Source of the DNA: Streptomyces sp. AC550_RSS872
GTDB taxonomy: Bacteria > Actinomycetota > Actinomycetes > Streptomycetales > Streptomycetaceae
Direction of reading: 5' to 3'
Assembly (NCBI RefSeq): GCF_019049285.1
Contig: NZ_JAGMUL010000033.1
Coordinates: 40,715 to 104,714 of the forward strand
DNA length: 64,000 bases
Shown: positions 25,998-35,007 of the stretch, in pieces
Numbering within the stretch: the stretch's first letter is position 1
How the letters are laid out: each line of letters opens with the position of its first letter
Program-made: the position numbers and the translations under genes
The notes under the pieces: generated by a model
What the model was told of the DNA's origin: nothing
Databases searched by the model: none
What the model saw: the letters and a program-made list of their open reading frames with translations, nothing else

Positions 25998-27285
25998 GCC
26001 GGTTCAGCGGGGCCAGCCGGTTCAGCCGGTCCTACCGGTTCCTGTTCGGGCGGCGGGCGCGCCGGCGCTGGATCCATCTGATCCTCGGCGGCGCGCTCGC
26101 CATGCCGTACGTCTTCGTCGGCCAGCTCGTCGTCGGCCCCGCCACCGACTCCCGGTACGTCTTCAACGACCTGCCCCTGCAACTGCTCTCCTTCGCCGTC
26201 GGATTGCCCCTGGCCGCGCTCACCGCCGCCCTGTTCCCGCTGACCCGGTCCCTGGAGGCGGGTGCGGTGCGGTCGCTGTGCGGGGTCGACGCGGGGCTGC
26301 TGGCGTACGGCCCGGCCCGGACACGGGCGGCGAAGGGGCGGGCGGCGGCCTGGTTCACCCTGCATCTCGGGTTCGGCGGGGTCATCTCGGGGATGTCGCT
26401 GGCGGTGCCGCCGTTCGCGGGCTTCCTCGCCGCGCTGCCGCTGATCGTCTGGGCGGGCGGCGCCGAGGCCGTCGAGCTGCCCGCATCCCTGGACCGGCCC
26501 TGGGTGCTGGCGTGTGCGCCGGTGGCGGGTCTGGCGACGCTGCTCGCCCTCGCCGGCTGCGCGGCCGTCGCCGGGGCGCTGCTCGCCCGCTGGGCACCCG
26601 CGTTGCTCGGCCCCACGCCCGAGGACCGGCTCGCGGCGGCCGAGGCGCGCGCCGCCGACCTCGCGGTCCGCAACCGGCTCGCGCGCGAGCTGCACGACTC
26701 CGTCGGCCACGCCCTGAGTGCCGTCACCCTCCAGGCGAGCGCGGCCCGCAGAGTCCTCGACAGCGACCCGGAGTTCGTCCGCGAAGCGCTCGCCGCGATC
26801 GAGGACACGACCCGGCGTTCGGTCGCTGAACTCGACGCCGTCCTGGGCGTGTTGCGCGACGGCGACACACCCGGTACAGCGCCCGCGCCCACCCTCGCCG
26901 CCGACCTCGCCGGCCTGCTGCGCCGCACCCGCGCGGCCGGGCTGCGGGTGACGGCCCGGGTCGACGCCGACCCCGAGGCACTGCCGCCCGTCCTGTCCCG
27001 CGAGGCCTACCGCATCGTGCAGGAGGGGTTGAGCAACGCCCTCAAGCACGCCGGTGAGCGGACGAGCGTGTCCCTGCGGATCGGGGTCGCCGACGAGCAC
27101 CTGGAGATCGCCGTCGAGAACCCCCTGACCGACGCCCCGGCCCACTCCTCCCCCTGCCGCCCCGGCGGCGGCCACGGCCTGCGCGGCATCGCCGACCGGG
27201 CCCGGCTGCTGGGCGGCACCGCACAGGCCGGTGCCGCCGAGGGGACGTGGCGGCTGACCGTACGACTGCCCATGAAGGGATCCGT

Positions 27286-27289
<4 letters not shown>
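25994..27289 (+). CDS. Two-component sensor histidine kinase (HisKA_3 type)
   Basis: Product of 431 residues with about four membrane segments in the N-terminal half. A HisKA_3 dimerisation domain has the phospho-acceptor His234 in ARELHDSVGHALSAV. The HATPase_c domain has NALKHAGE (N box) and GGGHGLRGI (G box). This NarL-partner class is abundant in Streptomyces. GTG start overlaps the previous stop. The first 20 codons contain a small repeat, AGCCGGTTCAGC twice, giving SRFSGASRFSRSYRF. The signal is unknown. Confidence 0.92.
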
Positions 27290-27948
<659 letters not shown>

Positions 27949-28003
27949 GAAAAAGGGGTGGAAGGGAACGTTCCGCCCCATCCTGATCGTCCTTCGGAGT
28001 GGG

Positions 28004-29449
28004 ATGAACAAGACGATCAGGCGGGCGTCCGTCTTCGCGCTGCTGCTGGTGTTCGCTCTGCTGGTCAGGGCGACGTGGGTGCAGTTCTACGAAGGCCAGG
28101 CGCTCGCGGACGACAAGGACAACCGGCGGAACACGATCGCGCTGTACAGCGAGCCGCTCGGCAACATCATCGTGGGCGGAGAGGCCGTCACCGGCTCGGC
28201 GCCGATGACGAGCGGCGACCTCGCGTACAAGCGGACGTACAAGGACGGCGCGCTGTACGCGGCGGTCACCGGGTACAGCTCGCAGGCGTTCGGGGCGACG
28301 CAGCTGGAGGGCGTCTACCGGGACCTGCTCGACGGCACGGACAACCGGCTGAAGAGCGTCCTGGACACGGTCACCAACAAGCGGTCCGCCCCGGGCAACG
28401 TGATCACCACGATCGACCCGCAGGTGCAGAAGGCGGCCTACGGCGCGCTCGGCGACAACAAGGGCGCCGCCGTCGCGATCGACCCCACCACGGGGAAGAT
28501 CCTGGCGGCCGTCTCCACTCCGTCGTACGACCCGTCGCGGATCACGACGGGTGACGCGGACGCCTGGAAGCAGCTGACCAAGGACGCCGACAAGCCGATG
28601 ACGAACCGTGCGCTGCGCCAGCCGCTGCCTCCGGGTTCGACGTTCAAGCTGGTCGTGGCGGCGGCCGCGCTGGAGGACGGGCTGTACTCCTCGGTGGACG
28701 AGAGGACCGACAGCCCGGACCCGTACCCGCTGCCGGAGTCCAGCGACAAGCTGGGCAACGAGAACCCGTCCGCCCCCTGCGAGAACGCCTCGATCCGGGT
28801 GGCGCTCCAGTACTCGTGCAACAACGTCTTCGGGAAGATGGCCGTCAACCTGGGTCAGGACAAGGTCAGGGAGATGGCCGAGAAGTTCGGCTTCAACGAC
28901 GAGGAGCAGGACGTGCCGGTGCGGGCGTACCCCAGCGTGTACCCCTCCGGCATGGACGAGGCGTCGACCGCCCTGACCGGCATCGGCCAGTTCGATGTCA
29001 CCGCCACCCCGCTCCAGATGGCCATGGTGTCGGCCGCCATAGCCAACGACGGCAAGCTGGTCTCGCCGCACATGGTGTCCCAGATCACCGACGGCGGCGG
29101 CGATGTCCTGGAGAACTACGACGACGCCGCCGGCACCAAGGAGATCGTCAGCTCCGACACCGCCGAGCAGCTCCAGTCGGCGATGCAGACGGTCGTCGAG
29201 AAGGGCACGGGCACGAACGCGCAGATCTCGGGCGCGACGGTCGGCGGCAAGACGGGCACGGCCCAGCACGGCGCGAACAACAGCAAGACGCCGTACGCCT
29301 GGTTCACGTCCTACGGGAAGGCCGACGGCAAGGAGGTCGCCGTGGCGGTGATCGTGGAGCAGTCGAACGCGGAGCGCTCGGAGGTCAGCGGCAACGGGCT
29401 GGCCGCCCCCGTCGCCAAGAAGGTGATGGAGGCGGCACTGGAGGGCTGA
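28004..29449 (+). CDS. Penicillin-binding protein 2-type transpeptidase (PbpA-like)
   Basis: Membrane-anchored class B PBP of 481 residues that cross-links peptidoglycan. After a short N-terminal helix (FALLLVFALLVRATWV) and a dimerisation region comes the transpeptidase domain, with Ser212 in STFK, SCN at 271-273 and KTG at 416-418. All three catalytic motifs are intact. Its size matches actinobacterial PbpA, which is normally encoded beside rodA and pknAB; here no such genes are adjacent, so it is probably a paralogue. A convergent permease gene ends 13 bases away. Confidence 0.93.
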   Translation: MNKTIRRASVFALLLVFALLVRATWVQFYEGQALADDKDNRRNTIALYSEPLGNIIVGGEAVTGSAPMTSGDLAYKRTYKDGALYAAVTGYSSQAFGATQLEGVYRDLLDGTDNRLKSVLDTVTNKRSAPGNVITTIDPQVQKAAYGALGDNKGAAVAIDPTTGKILAAVSTPSYDPSRITTGDADAWKQLTKDADKPMTNRALRQPLPPGSTFKLVVAAAALEDGLYSSVDERTDSPDPYPLPESSDKLGNENPSAPCENASIRVALQYSCNNVFGKMAVNLGQDKVREMAEKFGFNDEEQDVPVRAYPSVYPSGMDEASTALTGIGQFDVTATPLQMAMVSAAIANDGKLVSPHMVSQITDGGGDVLENYDDAAGTKEIVSSDTAEQLQSAMQTVVEKGTGTNAQISGATVGGKTGTAQHGANNSKTPYAWFTSYGKADGKEVAVAVIVEQSNAERSEVSGNGLAAPVAKKVMEAALEG

Positions 29450-29462
29450 AGGACCAGGACGT

Positions 29463-30914
29463 CTACTTGACGCCCAGGACCTGCTCGATCGGGTTGATCG
29501 CGAAGTACACCAGGAACAGCAGCGAGGTCCCCCACAGCAGCCAGTGGATCTCCTTCGCCTTGCCGAGCACCACCTTGATGACGACGTAGGCGACGAAGCC
29601 GGCCCCGATGCCGTTGGTGATGGAGTACGTGAACGGCATGACCGCGATGGTCAGGAACGCCGGGATGGCGATCTCGTACTTGTCCCAGTCGATGTGCTTG
29701 ACCTGGGTCATCATCAGGAAGCCGACGGCGACCAGGGCGGGGGCGGCCGCCTGGAGCGGGACGATGGTGAGCAGCGGGGTCAGGAAGAGGGCCAGGGCGA
29801 AGAGGCCGCCGGTGACCAGGTTGGAGAAGCCGGTGCGCGCGCCCTCGCCGACGCCGGCCGCCGACTCGATGTAGGAGGTCGCCGACGACGAGGAGGCCGC
29901 GCCGCCCGCGGCCGCCGCGGCGCCGTCGATCAGCAGCACCCGGCCGAGGTTCGGCACCTTGCCCTGCTCGTCGAGGAGTCCGGCCTCGGCGCTGATGCCG
30001 ACGACCGTGCCCATGGTGTCGAAGAAGTCGGACAGGACCAGGGTGAAGACGAGCAGGACGACGGTGATGGCGGTGGTCTCGCCGAAGGCGCCGAACAGGC
30101 TGAAGTCGCCGATGAGCCCGAAGTCCGGGGTGTCGACGATCTTGTCGGGCCAGGCGGGTGTGGTCAGGCCCCAGGCCTTGATGTCGGCGATCGAGTTGAT
30201 GATCATCGCCGCGACCGTCATCGTCACGATGCTGATGAGGATGGCGCCCTTCACCTTGCGGGCCAGCAGGGCGATCGTCAGCAGCACGCCGAGGCAGAAC
30301 ACGAGGATCGGCCACCCGGTGAGCTGGCCGGTGCCGCCCAGCTGAACCGGCACGGTCGAGTTCGCGGCGTCCGGGATACGGCTGACGAAACCGGCGTCGA
30401 CGAAGCCGATGAAGGCGATGAACAGACCGATACCGACGCTGATCGCCTGCTTGAGCGGTTGCGGTATGGCGTGCATGACGGCCTCGCGCAGTCCGGTGAG
30501 CACGAGCACGCAGATCAACACGCCTTCGAGGACGACGAGTCCCATCGCGTCGTCCCATGCCATGAGCGGGGCGATCTGGAAGGCGACGACGGCGTTCAGG
30601 CCCAGTCCTGCGGCGAGCGCGAGCGGAAGGTTGCCGCCGACGCCCATGATGATCGTCATGACCGCGGCCACCAGGGCGGTGGCGGTGGTGAGTTGGACGG
30701 CGTCCAGCTGGTGGCCGAACTTGTCCTTCGCGCTGCCGAGGATGATGGGATTCAGGACAAGGATGTAGGCCATCGTGAAGAACGTGGCGAAGCCGCCGCG
30801 TATCTCACGGGCGAAGGTGGAGCCCCGTTCGGAGATCTTGAAGTACCGGTCGACGCTGTTCACGCCTGGCGGCGGGGCACTTGACCGGTCGGCCACCTTC
30901 TGGGTCTCGGACAT
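29463..30914 (-). CDS. NCS2 family purine permease (AzgA-like)
   Basis: Integral membrane transporter of 483 residues with 12 or more hydrophobic segments. Features of the adenine/guanine/hypoxanthine branch are GFATFFTMAYILVLNP near the N terminus, the AGLGLNAVVAFQ helix and the DFFDTMGTVVGIS motif. It probably imports purines by proton symport. ATG start with AGCAAGGAGC upstream. It is divergent from the sigma-factor gene across 264 bases, in which no purine riboswitch could be recognised. Confidence 0.92.
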   Translation of the reverse strand: MSETQKVADRSSAPPPGVNSVDRYFKISERGSTFAREIRGGFATFFTMAYILVLNPIILGSAKDKFGHQLDAVQLTTATALVAAVMTIIMGVGGNLPLALAAGLGLNAVVAFQIAPLMAWDDAMGLVVLEGVLICVLVLTGLREAVMHAIPQPLKQAISVGIGLFIAFIGFVDAGFVSRIPDAANSTVPVQLGGTGQLTGWPILVFCLGVLLTIALLARKVKGAILISIVTMTVAAMIINSIADIKAWGLTTPAWPDKIVDTPDFGLIGDFSLFGAFGETTAITVVLLVFTLVLSDFFDTMGTVVGISAEAGLLDEQGKVPNLGRVLLIDGAAAAAGGAASSSSATSYIESAAGVGEGARTGFSNLVTGGLFALALFLTPLLTIVPLQAAAPALVAVGFLMMTQVKHIDWDKYEIAIPAFLTIAVMPFTYSITNGIGAGFVAYVVIKVVLGKAKEIHWLLWGTSLLFLVYFAINPIEQVLGVK

Positions 30915-31178
30915 GGCTGTTGCTCCTTGCTGCCTGACGGGTCGGTGTGCGGATGCTGGCTGGATTGTTCCCGTGTTGAACGCGATTCGGGTTTTCTCCG
31001 TGTTACGGAATCAGGGCTGTTCACGTGCGGTGTATCACACGGTGTTCGAAGTCCCGTACGAACCGAGCTCTCGATCGCTGCTAGAGTTCCCGATCTCGAC
31101 CGGATGATCGCGAGTTGATCGCCGGACGACCACATTCGTCATCAAAAAACGACACTTCGCAGCCAGGAGGGGTCGCCC

Positions 31179-31748
31179 GTGGGCACGGTCGTCGATGACG
31201 CCGCCTCCGTGGAGTTCCATACCTTCTTCGAGCGCCACTATGCCGAGCTCTCGCGCCTGGCCCATCTGCTGACGGGCGAGGCGGACGCCGCCGACGATCT
31301 GGCGGCGGACGCGCTGCTCGCGCTGTGGCACCGTTGGGACCGGGTCCGCGCGGCCGACCATCCGGTGGCCTACGCGCGCGGCGTCGTCGCCAACCTGGCC
31401 CGCACCAGGATCCGCAGCGCGGTCCGGGAGCGGCGACGGGTGGCGCTGTTCTGGACACAGCGCGAGGAGAAGACCGAGAACCCGGACGTGGCGGGGGTCA
31501 TCGACGTCCAGGAGGCATTGCGTAGACTTCCGTTCCGCAAACGCGCCTGTGTGGTGCTGCGGCACGCCTTCGACCTCTCCGAGAAGGACACCGCTCTCGC
31601 CCTCGGCGTCTCGGTCGGTACGGTGAAGAGCCAGACCTCGAAGGGGATGGCCGAGCTACAGCGGCTGCTCGGGGCGCGAGGCGCTCCGCTCAAGGTGCAC
31701 GCGGCGCCGATGGCCCGCACCGGGAACGCCGGAGGAAGGAACCGATGA
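31179..31748 (+). CDS. RNA polymerase sigma factor, ECF group (SigE-like streptomycete family)
   Basis: Product of 189 residues. Sigma region 2 includes FFERHYAELSRLAHLLTGEADAADDLAADALLALW, given here only as position 8-42 in outline: an EF..HY..L start and a DDLAADALLALW helix. Region 4 has LPFRKRACVVLRHAFDLS and VSVGTVKSQTSKG. No C-terminal SnoaL-type extension. GTG start with AGGAGG eight bases upstream. The stop overlaps the start of a single-pass membrane protein, the usual place for a regulator of the sigma factor. Confidence 0.9.
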   Translation: MGTVVDDAASVEFHTFFERHYAELSRLAHLLTGEADAADDLAADALLALWHRWDRVRAADHPVAYARGVVANLARTRIRSAVRERRRVALFWTQREEKTENPDVAGVIDVQEALRRLPFRKRACVVLRHAFDLSEKDTALALGVSVGTVKSQTSKGMAELQRLLGARGAPLKVHAAPMARTGNAGGRNR

Positions 31749-32596
31749 TGCAGCGGGACGTGCACGACGAACTGCGTGCCCGGCTGCACGAGGCGGCCGA
31801 GGCGCACGAGCCCAACCGCGCGCGGATCCTGGCCCGCGTCGAGCGTGGCATGGCCGAGCAGACCCGCCCCGACCACCGGGCGACCCGTCCGCCGGTGTAC
31901 GGCTGGTTCCGCGTCGTGACCGCGACGGCCGCGGTCGCCGGTGTCCTCGCGGTCGGCGGGTACGCGGTGGCGTCCGCCGTGAAGGAGGACACCCCGCAGC
32001 AGACGGTGGCCACGTCGCCGACGCCCACCCCGTCGCCGGACGCGACGAGCCGCGCCCCGGTCCCGCCCGCCCCGCCGGGCGACCCGACACCCAAGGACAC
32101 CCCGGAGTCCCGCGAGACGACCCAGGCGCCGCAGCCGACCGCCCCGGCACAGCCGCCCGCCGCCAAGGGCCGGGAGGACGGCCCCCTGTGGTCGGACGGC
32201 TCGGTGGGCCAGCACAGCAACGAGTTCTGGGCGCAGAGCGATCTGACCCTCAGGACGAGCGAGCAACTCACCGCGCTCACCGTGCAGTTGAAGGTCGCCC
32301 AGACCGGCGGAGTCACCTCCACCGGTGCCTGGCGCGCGCTGCCCGAGAGCGACTTCACGCTGACGGTCGGCGAGCAGGACGGCTTCCTCGTCTACACCTG
32401 GGTGCTCAAGGAGGGCCGTACGGTCCCGAAGGGCGAGTGGGTGTTCGCGGGGCAGTACAACCATGCGCGCGGCGGCCGGGACGCCAAGGACGACACCTAT
32501 GCGATGACGGCCACGGCGGGCGGCGAGCAGCTGTCCGTGGCGGGCGGTTTCGCGTCGCCGGCCGGTGACGGCTCGACGTCCGACGGGGACTCGTAA
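31745..32596 (+). CDS. Single-pass membrane protein coupled to the sigma factor (possible anti-sigma/sensor)
   Basis: Product of 283 residues. A helical, charged cytoplasmic segment (1-50) with HDELRARLHEAAEAHEPNR is followed by one membrane helix (about 55-78). Then come an extracellular Pro/Thr/Ala linker (82-140) and a 140-residue outer domain rich in Trp, Thr and beta-strand-like sequence (about 145-275). The zinc anti-sigma motif HxxxCxxC is absent. The overlapping start suggests co-translation with the sigma factor, so a non-canonical anti-sigma factor is likely. A pectate lyase gene follows after 87 bases, hinting at extracellular polysaccharide sensing. ATG 31748 is an equally good start. 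Confidence 0.7.
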   Translation: MMQRDVHDELRARLHEAAEAHEPNRARILARVERGMAEQTRPDHRATRPPVYGWFRVVTATAAVAGVLAVGGYAVASAVKEDTPQQTVATSPTPTPSPDATSRAPVPPAPPGDPTPKDTPESRETTQAPQPTAPAQPPAAKGREDGPLWSDGSVGQHSNEFWAQSDLTLRTSEQLTALTVQLKVAQTGGVTSTGAWRALPESDFTLTVGEQDGFLVYTWVLKEGRTVPKGEWVFAGQYNHARGGRDAKDDTYAMTATAGGEQLSVAGGFASPAGDGSTSDGDS

Positions 32597-32631
32597 AGAA
32601 TTTCCTCCCGGACCGGCAACCCTTTCCTCAC

Positions 32632-32670
32632 GCGTGGCGACCAGGAGACGGAAGGATCCCCCCGCCACGC
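32632..32670 (+). promoter_or_regulatory. Stem-loop in the leader of the PL3 pectate lyase gene
   Basis: GCGTGGCG (32632-32639) is matched by CGCCACGC (32663-32670), enclosing 23 bases that contain a GGAG. The structure ends 13 bases before the ATG, next to the AAGGA ribosome-binding site. It could be a weak terminator, an attenuator or an RNA-stability element. Confidence 0.5.
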
Positions 32671-32683
32671 AAGGAACCGGGTC

Positions 32684-33517
32684 ATGACACCTCAGTCCGA
32701 ACAGCGCGTCCGGCACCGCCGCAAGGTCACCAAGCGGCGTGCGGTGATCGCCGGGGTCTCCGCGCTCGGCGTCACCGTCGCGGCCGTCGTCACCACCACG
32801 TCGTTACTGTCGTCGGCCGGCGCGGCCGCGGCCTGGCCGACGCCCACCGACAGCAAGCCGGTGTCGAGGACGATCCCGGTGTCGGGCACCTACGACGGCG
32901 AGTTGGCGAGGTTCTACGGCACCGGCGACCTGGGCGGCGGCGGCCAGGAAGAGGGCCAGGACCCGATCTTCGAGCTGGCCGACGGCGCGGTCCTCAAGAA
33001 CGTCGTCATCGGTACCCCGGCCGCGGACGGCGTCCACTGCAAGGGCTCCTGCACCCTCCAGAACGTGTGGTGGCAGGACGTCGGCGAGGACGCCGCGACG
33101 TTCAAGGGCAGGTCGTCGTCCGCCGTGTACACGGTGCACGGCGGCGGCGCGAAGAACGCCGACGACAAGGTGCTCCAGTTCAACGGCGCCGGGAAGCTGG
33201 TCGTGACCGAGTTCCAGGTGCAGAACTTCGGCAAGCTGGTGCGCAGTTGCGGCAACTGCTCCACGCAGTACAAGCGCTCGGTCGTCATCGACGACGTGGA
33301 CGTCACCGCGCCCGGCAACTCGATCGTCGGCGTCAACTCCAACTACGGTGACACGGCCGTGCTGCGCGAGATCCGCATCCACGGCGACAGCGGCAGGAAG
33401 ATCAAGACCTGCACCCGCTTCGAGGGCAACAGCAGCGGCAAGGAGCCGAAGGAAGTCGGCACCGGCCCGGATGGAACCGCTTGCCGGTTCTCGGCATCTG
33501 ACATCACGTACCAGTGA
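32684..33517 (+). CDS. Secreted pectate lyase, PL3 family
   Basis: Extracellular lyase of 277 residues that cleaves polygalacturonate by beta-elimination. The long Tat/Sec-like signal peptide (Arg-rich start, hydrophobic 22-48) ends near AAAAW. The catalytic domain is a short parallel beta-helix with PL3 hallmarks: DPIFELADGAVLKNVVIG, DGVHCKGSCTLQNVWWQDVGEDAATFKG and FGKLVRSCGNCSTQYKR. Six or more cysteines should form disulfides. It follows the sigma/membrane-protein pair and converges on a PL9-type gene across a strong terminator. Confidence 0.93.
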   Translation: MTPQSEQRVRHRRKVTKRRAVIAGVSALGVTVAAVVTTTSLLSSAGAAAAWPTPTDSKPVSRTIPVSGTYDGELARFYGTGDLGGGGQEEGQDPIFELADGAVLKNVVIGTPAADGVHCKGSCTLQNVWWQDVGEDAATFKGRSSSAVYTVHGGGAKNADDKVLQFNGAGKLVVTEFQVQNFGKLVRSCGNCSTQYKRSVVIDDVDVTAPGNSIVGVNSNYGDTAVLREIRIHGDSGRKIKTCTRFEGNSSGKEPKEVGTGPDGTACRFSASDITYQ

Positions 33518-33566
33518 TCGAATCCCAGGGACCTGCTGATCTGAGCCCCCCTCGGTCAGCAGAACA

Positions 33567-33600
33567 GAACGCCCCGCCGGTGACGACCGGCGGGGCGTTC
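33567..33600. terminator. Bidirectional terminator between two pectate lyase genes
   Basis: A perfect 15-bp stem, GAACGCCCCGCCGGT against ACCGGCGGGGCGTTC, with loop GACG. It lies 50 bases after the PL3 stop and 17 bases from the end of the convergent gene. There is no T tract, as usual in Streptomyces. Confidence 0.92.
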
Positions 33601-33616
33601 GTTCGTGGTCCGAGGG

Positions 33617-34771
33617 CTATTCCATCGTCGAGCCGAGGGCCGTGGAACCCGTGGTCAGGAAGGTCGTGGCGGGCAGCGAACCGTCCGCCTCACGAGTCCC
33701 GTACGCCGTTGCCGCGTCCGTAGACGTGAAGGCCGGAGCGGCGACTCCACCGTCCCAGTTGTTCGCCGCGCACACCGTCGACTTCCCGACCTTGGAAAGC
33801 GCCTTCTCGTTGCTCACCGCGAGATTCCGGGCCAGCCGTGCCTTGCCCGTGGCGAAGTAGAACCCGGTGTCGGCGTTGGCGTACGCGGTGTTGCGGTTCA
33901 GGATGATCGCGCCGGTGTTGGAGTTCTCGGTGAAGCCGTGCAGCGTGTTGTCCCAGGCCGCGTTGTCGTTGACGACGTGGGCCACCGAGGCGCCGCCGCC
34001 GCCCAGCTTGAACCCGTTGCCGTTGCCCTCGAAGGCCGAGTCGCCCCAGCGGTTCTTGCCGTTGCCGAAGGCCCAGGTGCGTTCGACGGTGACCGGCGAG
34101 GAGAACTGCCACAGGTCGAGGCCGTCGTCCGAGTTGTTGTAGAGGCGCGCCCCGGTGATCCGGTTGCCCGTTCCGGAGCCGAACTTCACGGCGATCCCGT
34201 CGGCGTTCTGCCCGTGCCCGGCCGGGTCGTAGTTGCCGTAGCTGTCGAGGTTCTGGACGAGGTTGTTCGTGGTGCCGTCGCCGCGCAGGGTGAAGCCGGA
34301 GTCGCCGTTGTTCGCGGTGACGAGGTTCTTGAAGACGCCGCCGACCGACGACGTGGCGACGAAGCCCTGGGCCGGGGAGTTGACGAAGATGAGGTTCTGG
34401 ACGGTCCAGTAGTCACCGTAGATGCCGGCCAGCCAGGACCCGGCGGGCAGCTTGGACCCGTCGATCCGCACCTTCTCGGTGCCGTACGCCTGGAGCGTGA
34501 TCCGGGCCGAACTCGTCCCGTTCGCCGTGGACTTGAGGGTTGCCGAGGGGGTGTACGTGCCGCCGCGGACCTGGATCGTCGTACCGGCGGCCGCGTTCTT
34601 GACGGCCGACTCCAGCTGGGCGGTGCCGGACACGGTGACCGTGGTCGAGGCGGCCTGGGCGCCTGGGTCGGAGAGGCCGAGGTAGACGCCGCCCGCTCCG
34701 GAGGCGACCGCGACGGCCGCGGCGATGGAGAGCGTACGGGTTCTGCGGTGACGGCCGGTGCTCAAGCGCAC
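33617..34771 (-). CDS. Secreted parallel beta-helix polysaccharide lyase (PL9-like)
   Basis: Product of 384 residues. Signal peptide with RHRRTRTLS and a hydrophobic core ending AQA. The body is a right-handed beta-helix: GTTIQVRGGTYTPSATLKS, NLIFVNSPAQGFVAT, DGLDLWQFSSPVTVERTWAFGNG, NGFKLGGGG and WDNTLHGFTENSN. These features match PL9 pectate/rhamnogalacturonan lyases of the PelL/Pel9A type. The GTG start has GGAAGGGAA upstream. It is divergent from the double-GH43 gene. Confidence 0.87.
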   Translation of the reverse strand: MRLSTGRHRRTRTLSIAAAVAVASGAGGVYLGLSDPGAQAASTTVTVSGTAQLESAVKNAAAGTTIQVRGGTYTPSATLKSTANGTSSARITLQAYGTEKVRIDGSKLPAGSWLAGIYGDYWTVQNLIFVNSPAQGFVATSSVGGVFKNLVTANNGDSGFTLRGDGTTNNLVQNLDSYGNYDPAGHGQNADGIAVKFGSGTGNRITGARLYNNSDDGLDLWQFSSPVTVERTWAFGNGKNRWGDSAFEGNGNGFKLGGGGASVAHVVNDNAAWDNTLHGFTENSNTGAIILNRNTAYANADTGFYFATGKARLARNLAVSNEKALSKVGKSTVCAANNWDGGVAAPAFTSTDAATAYGTREADGSLPATTFLTTGSTALGSTME

Positions 34772-34802
34772 GGGTGGTTCCCTTCCTGGACCAAATGCGG
34801 AC

Positions 34803-34836
34803 GAAGCGGGCCGGAGGGGCCACCCCGGCCCGCTTC
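34803..34836. terminator. 12-bp perfect hairpin in a divergent promoter region
   Basis: GAAGCGGGCCGG and CCGGCCCGCTTC flank the loop AGGGGCCACC. It looks like a terminator, yet both flanking genes read away from it: it is 32 bases upstream of the PL9-like start and about 170 upstream of the GH43 start. It may insulate the two promoters or attenuate the longer leader. Confidence 0.55.
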
Positions 34837-34891
34837 TGCCATCCGGTCGCCGCCATGCCCGGGAAGGTTGCCGCGCCTCACCGAAAGCGAG

Positions 34892-34902
34892 CGAAACTTT
34901 CG
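34892..34902. promoter_or_regulatory. CGAAA-C-TTTCG palindrome upstream of the double GH43 gene
   Basis: A perfect 11-bp palindrome preceded by another CGAAAG half-site at 34882. From memory, this motif is conserved upstream of streptomycete xylanase genes. A weak TTGACG-n17-GAGACT promoter toward the GH43 gene lies at 34928-34956, placing the palindrome just upstream of the -35. Confidence 0.55.
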
Positions 34903-35007
34903 TCGGTCCTCATCCCGCACTCACCGATTGACGTGCTGTTTCCCACTGGTGAGACTCCGAAGGCGCACACGACCCAACAGGAACCCCCACACCCACACAG
35001 GAGTGAC

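Noticed and set aside
30915..31178. Purine riboswitch upstream of the NCS2 permease
   Set aside because: I could not find the conserved three-way-junction core bases. Only a short GTGT-ATC-ACAC palindrome is visible.
33567..33600. CRISPR-like or mobile-element inverted repeat
   Set aside because: A single perfect hairpin between convergent genes is best explained as a bidirectional terminator.
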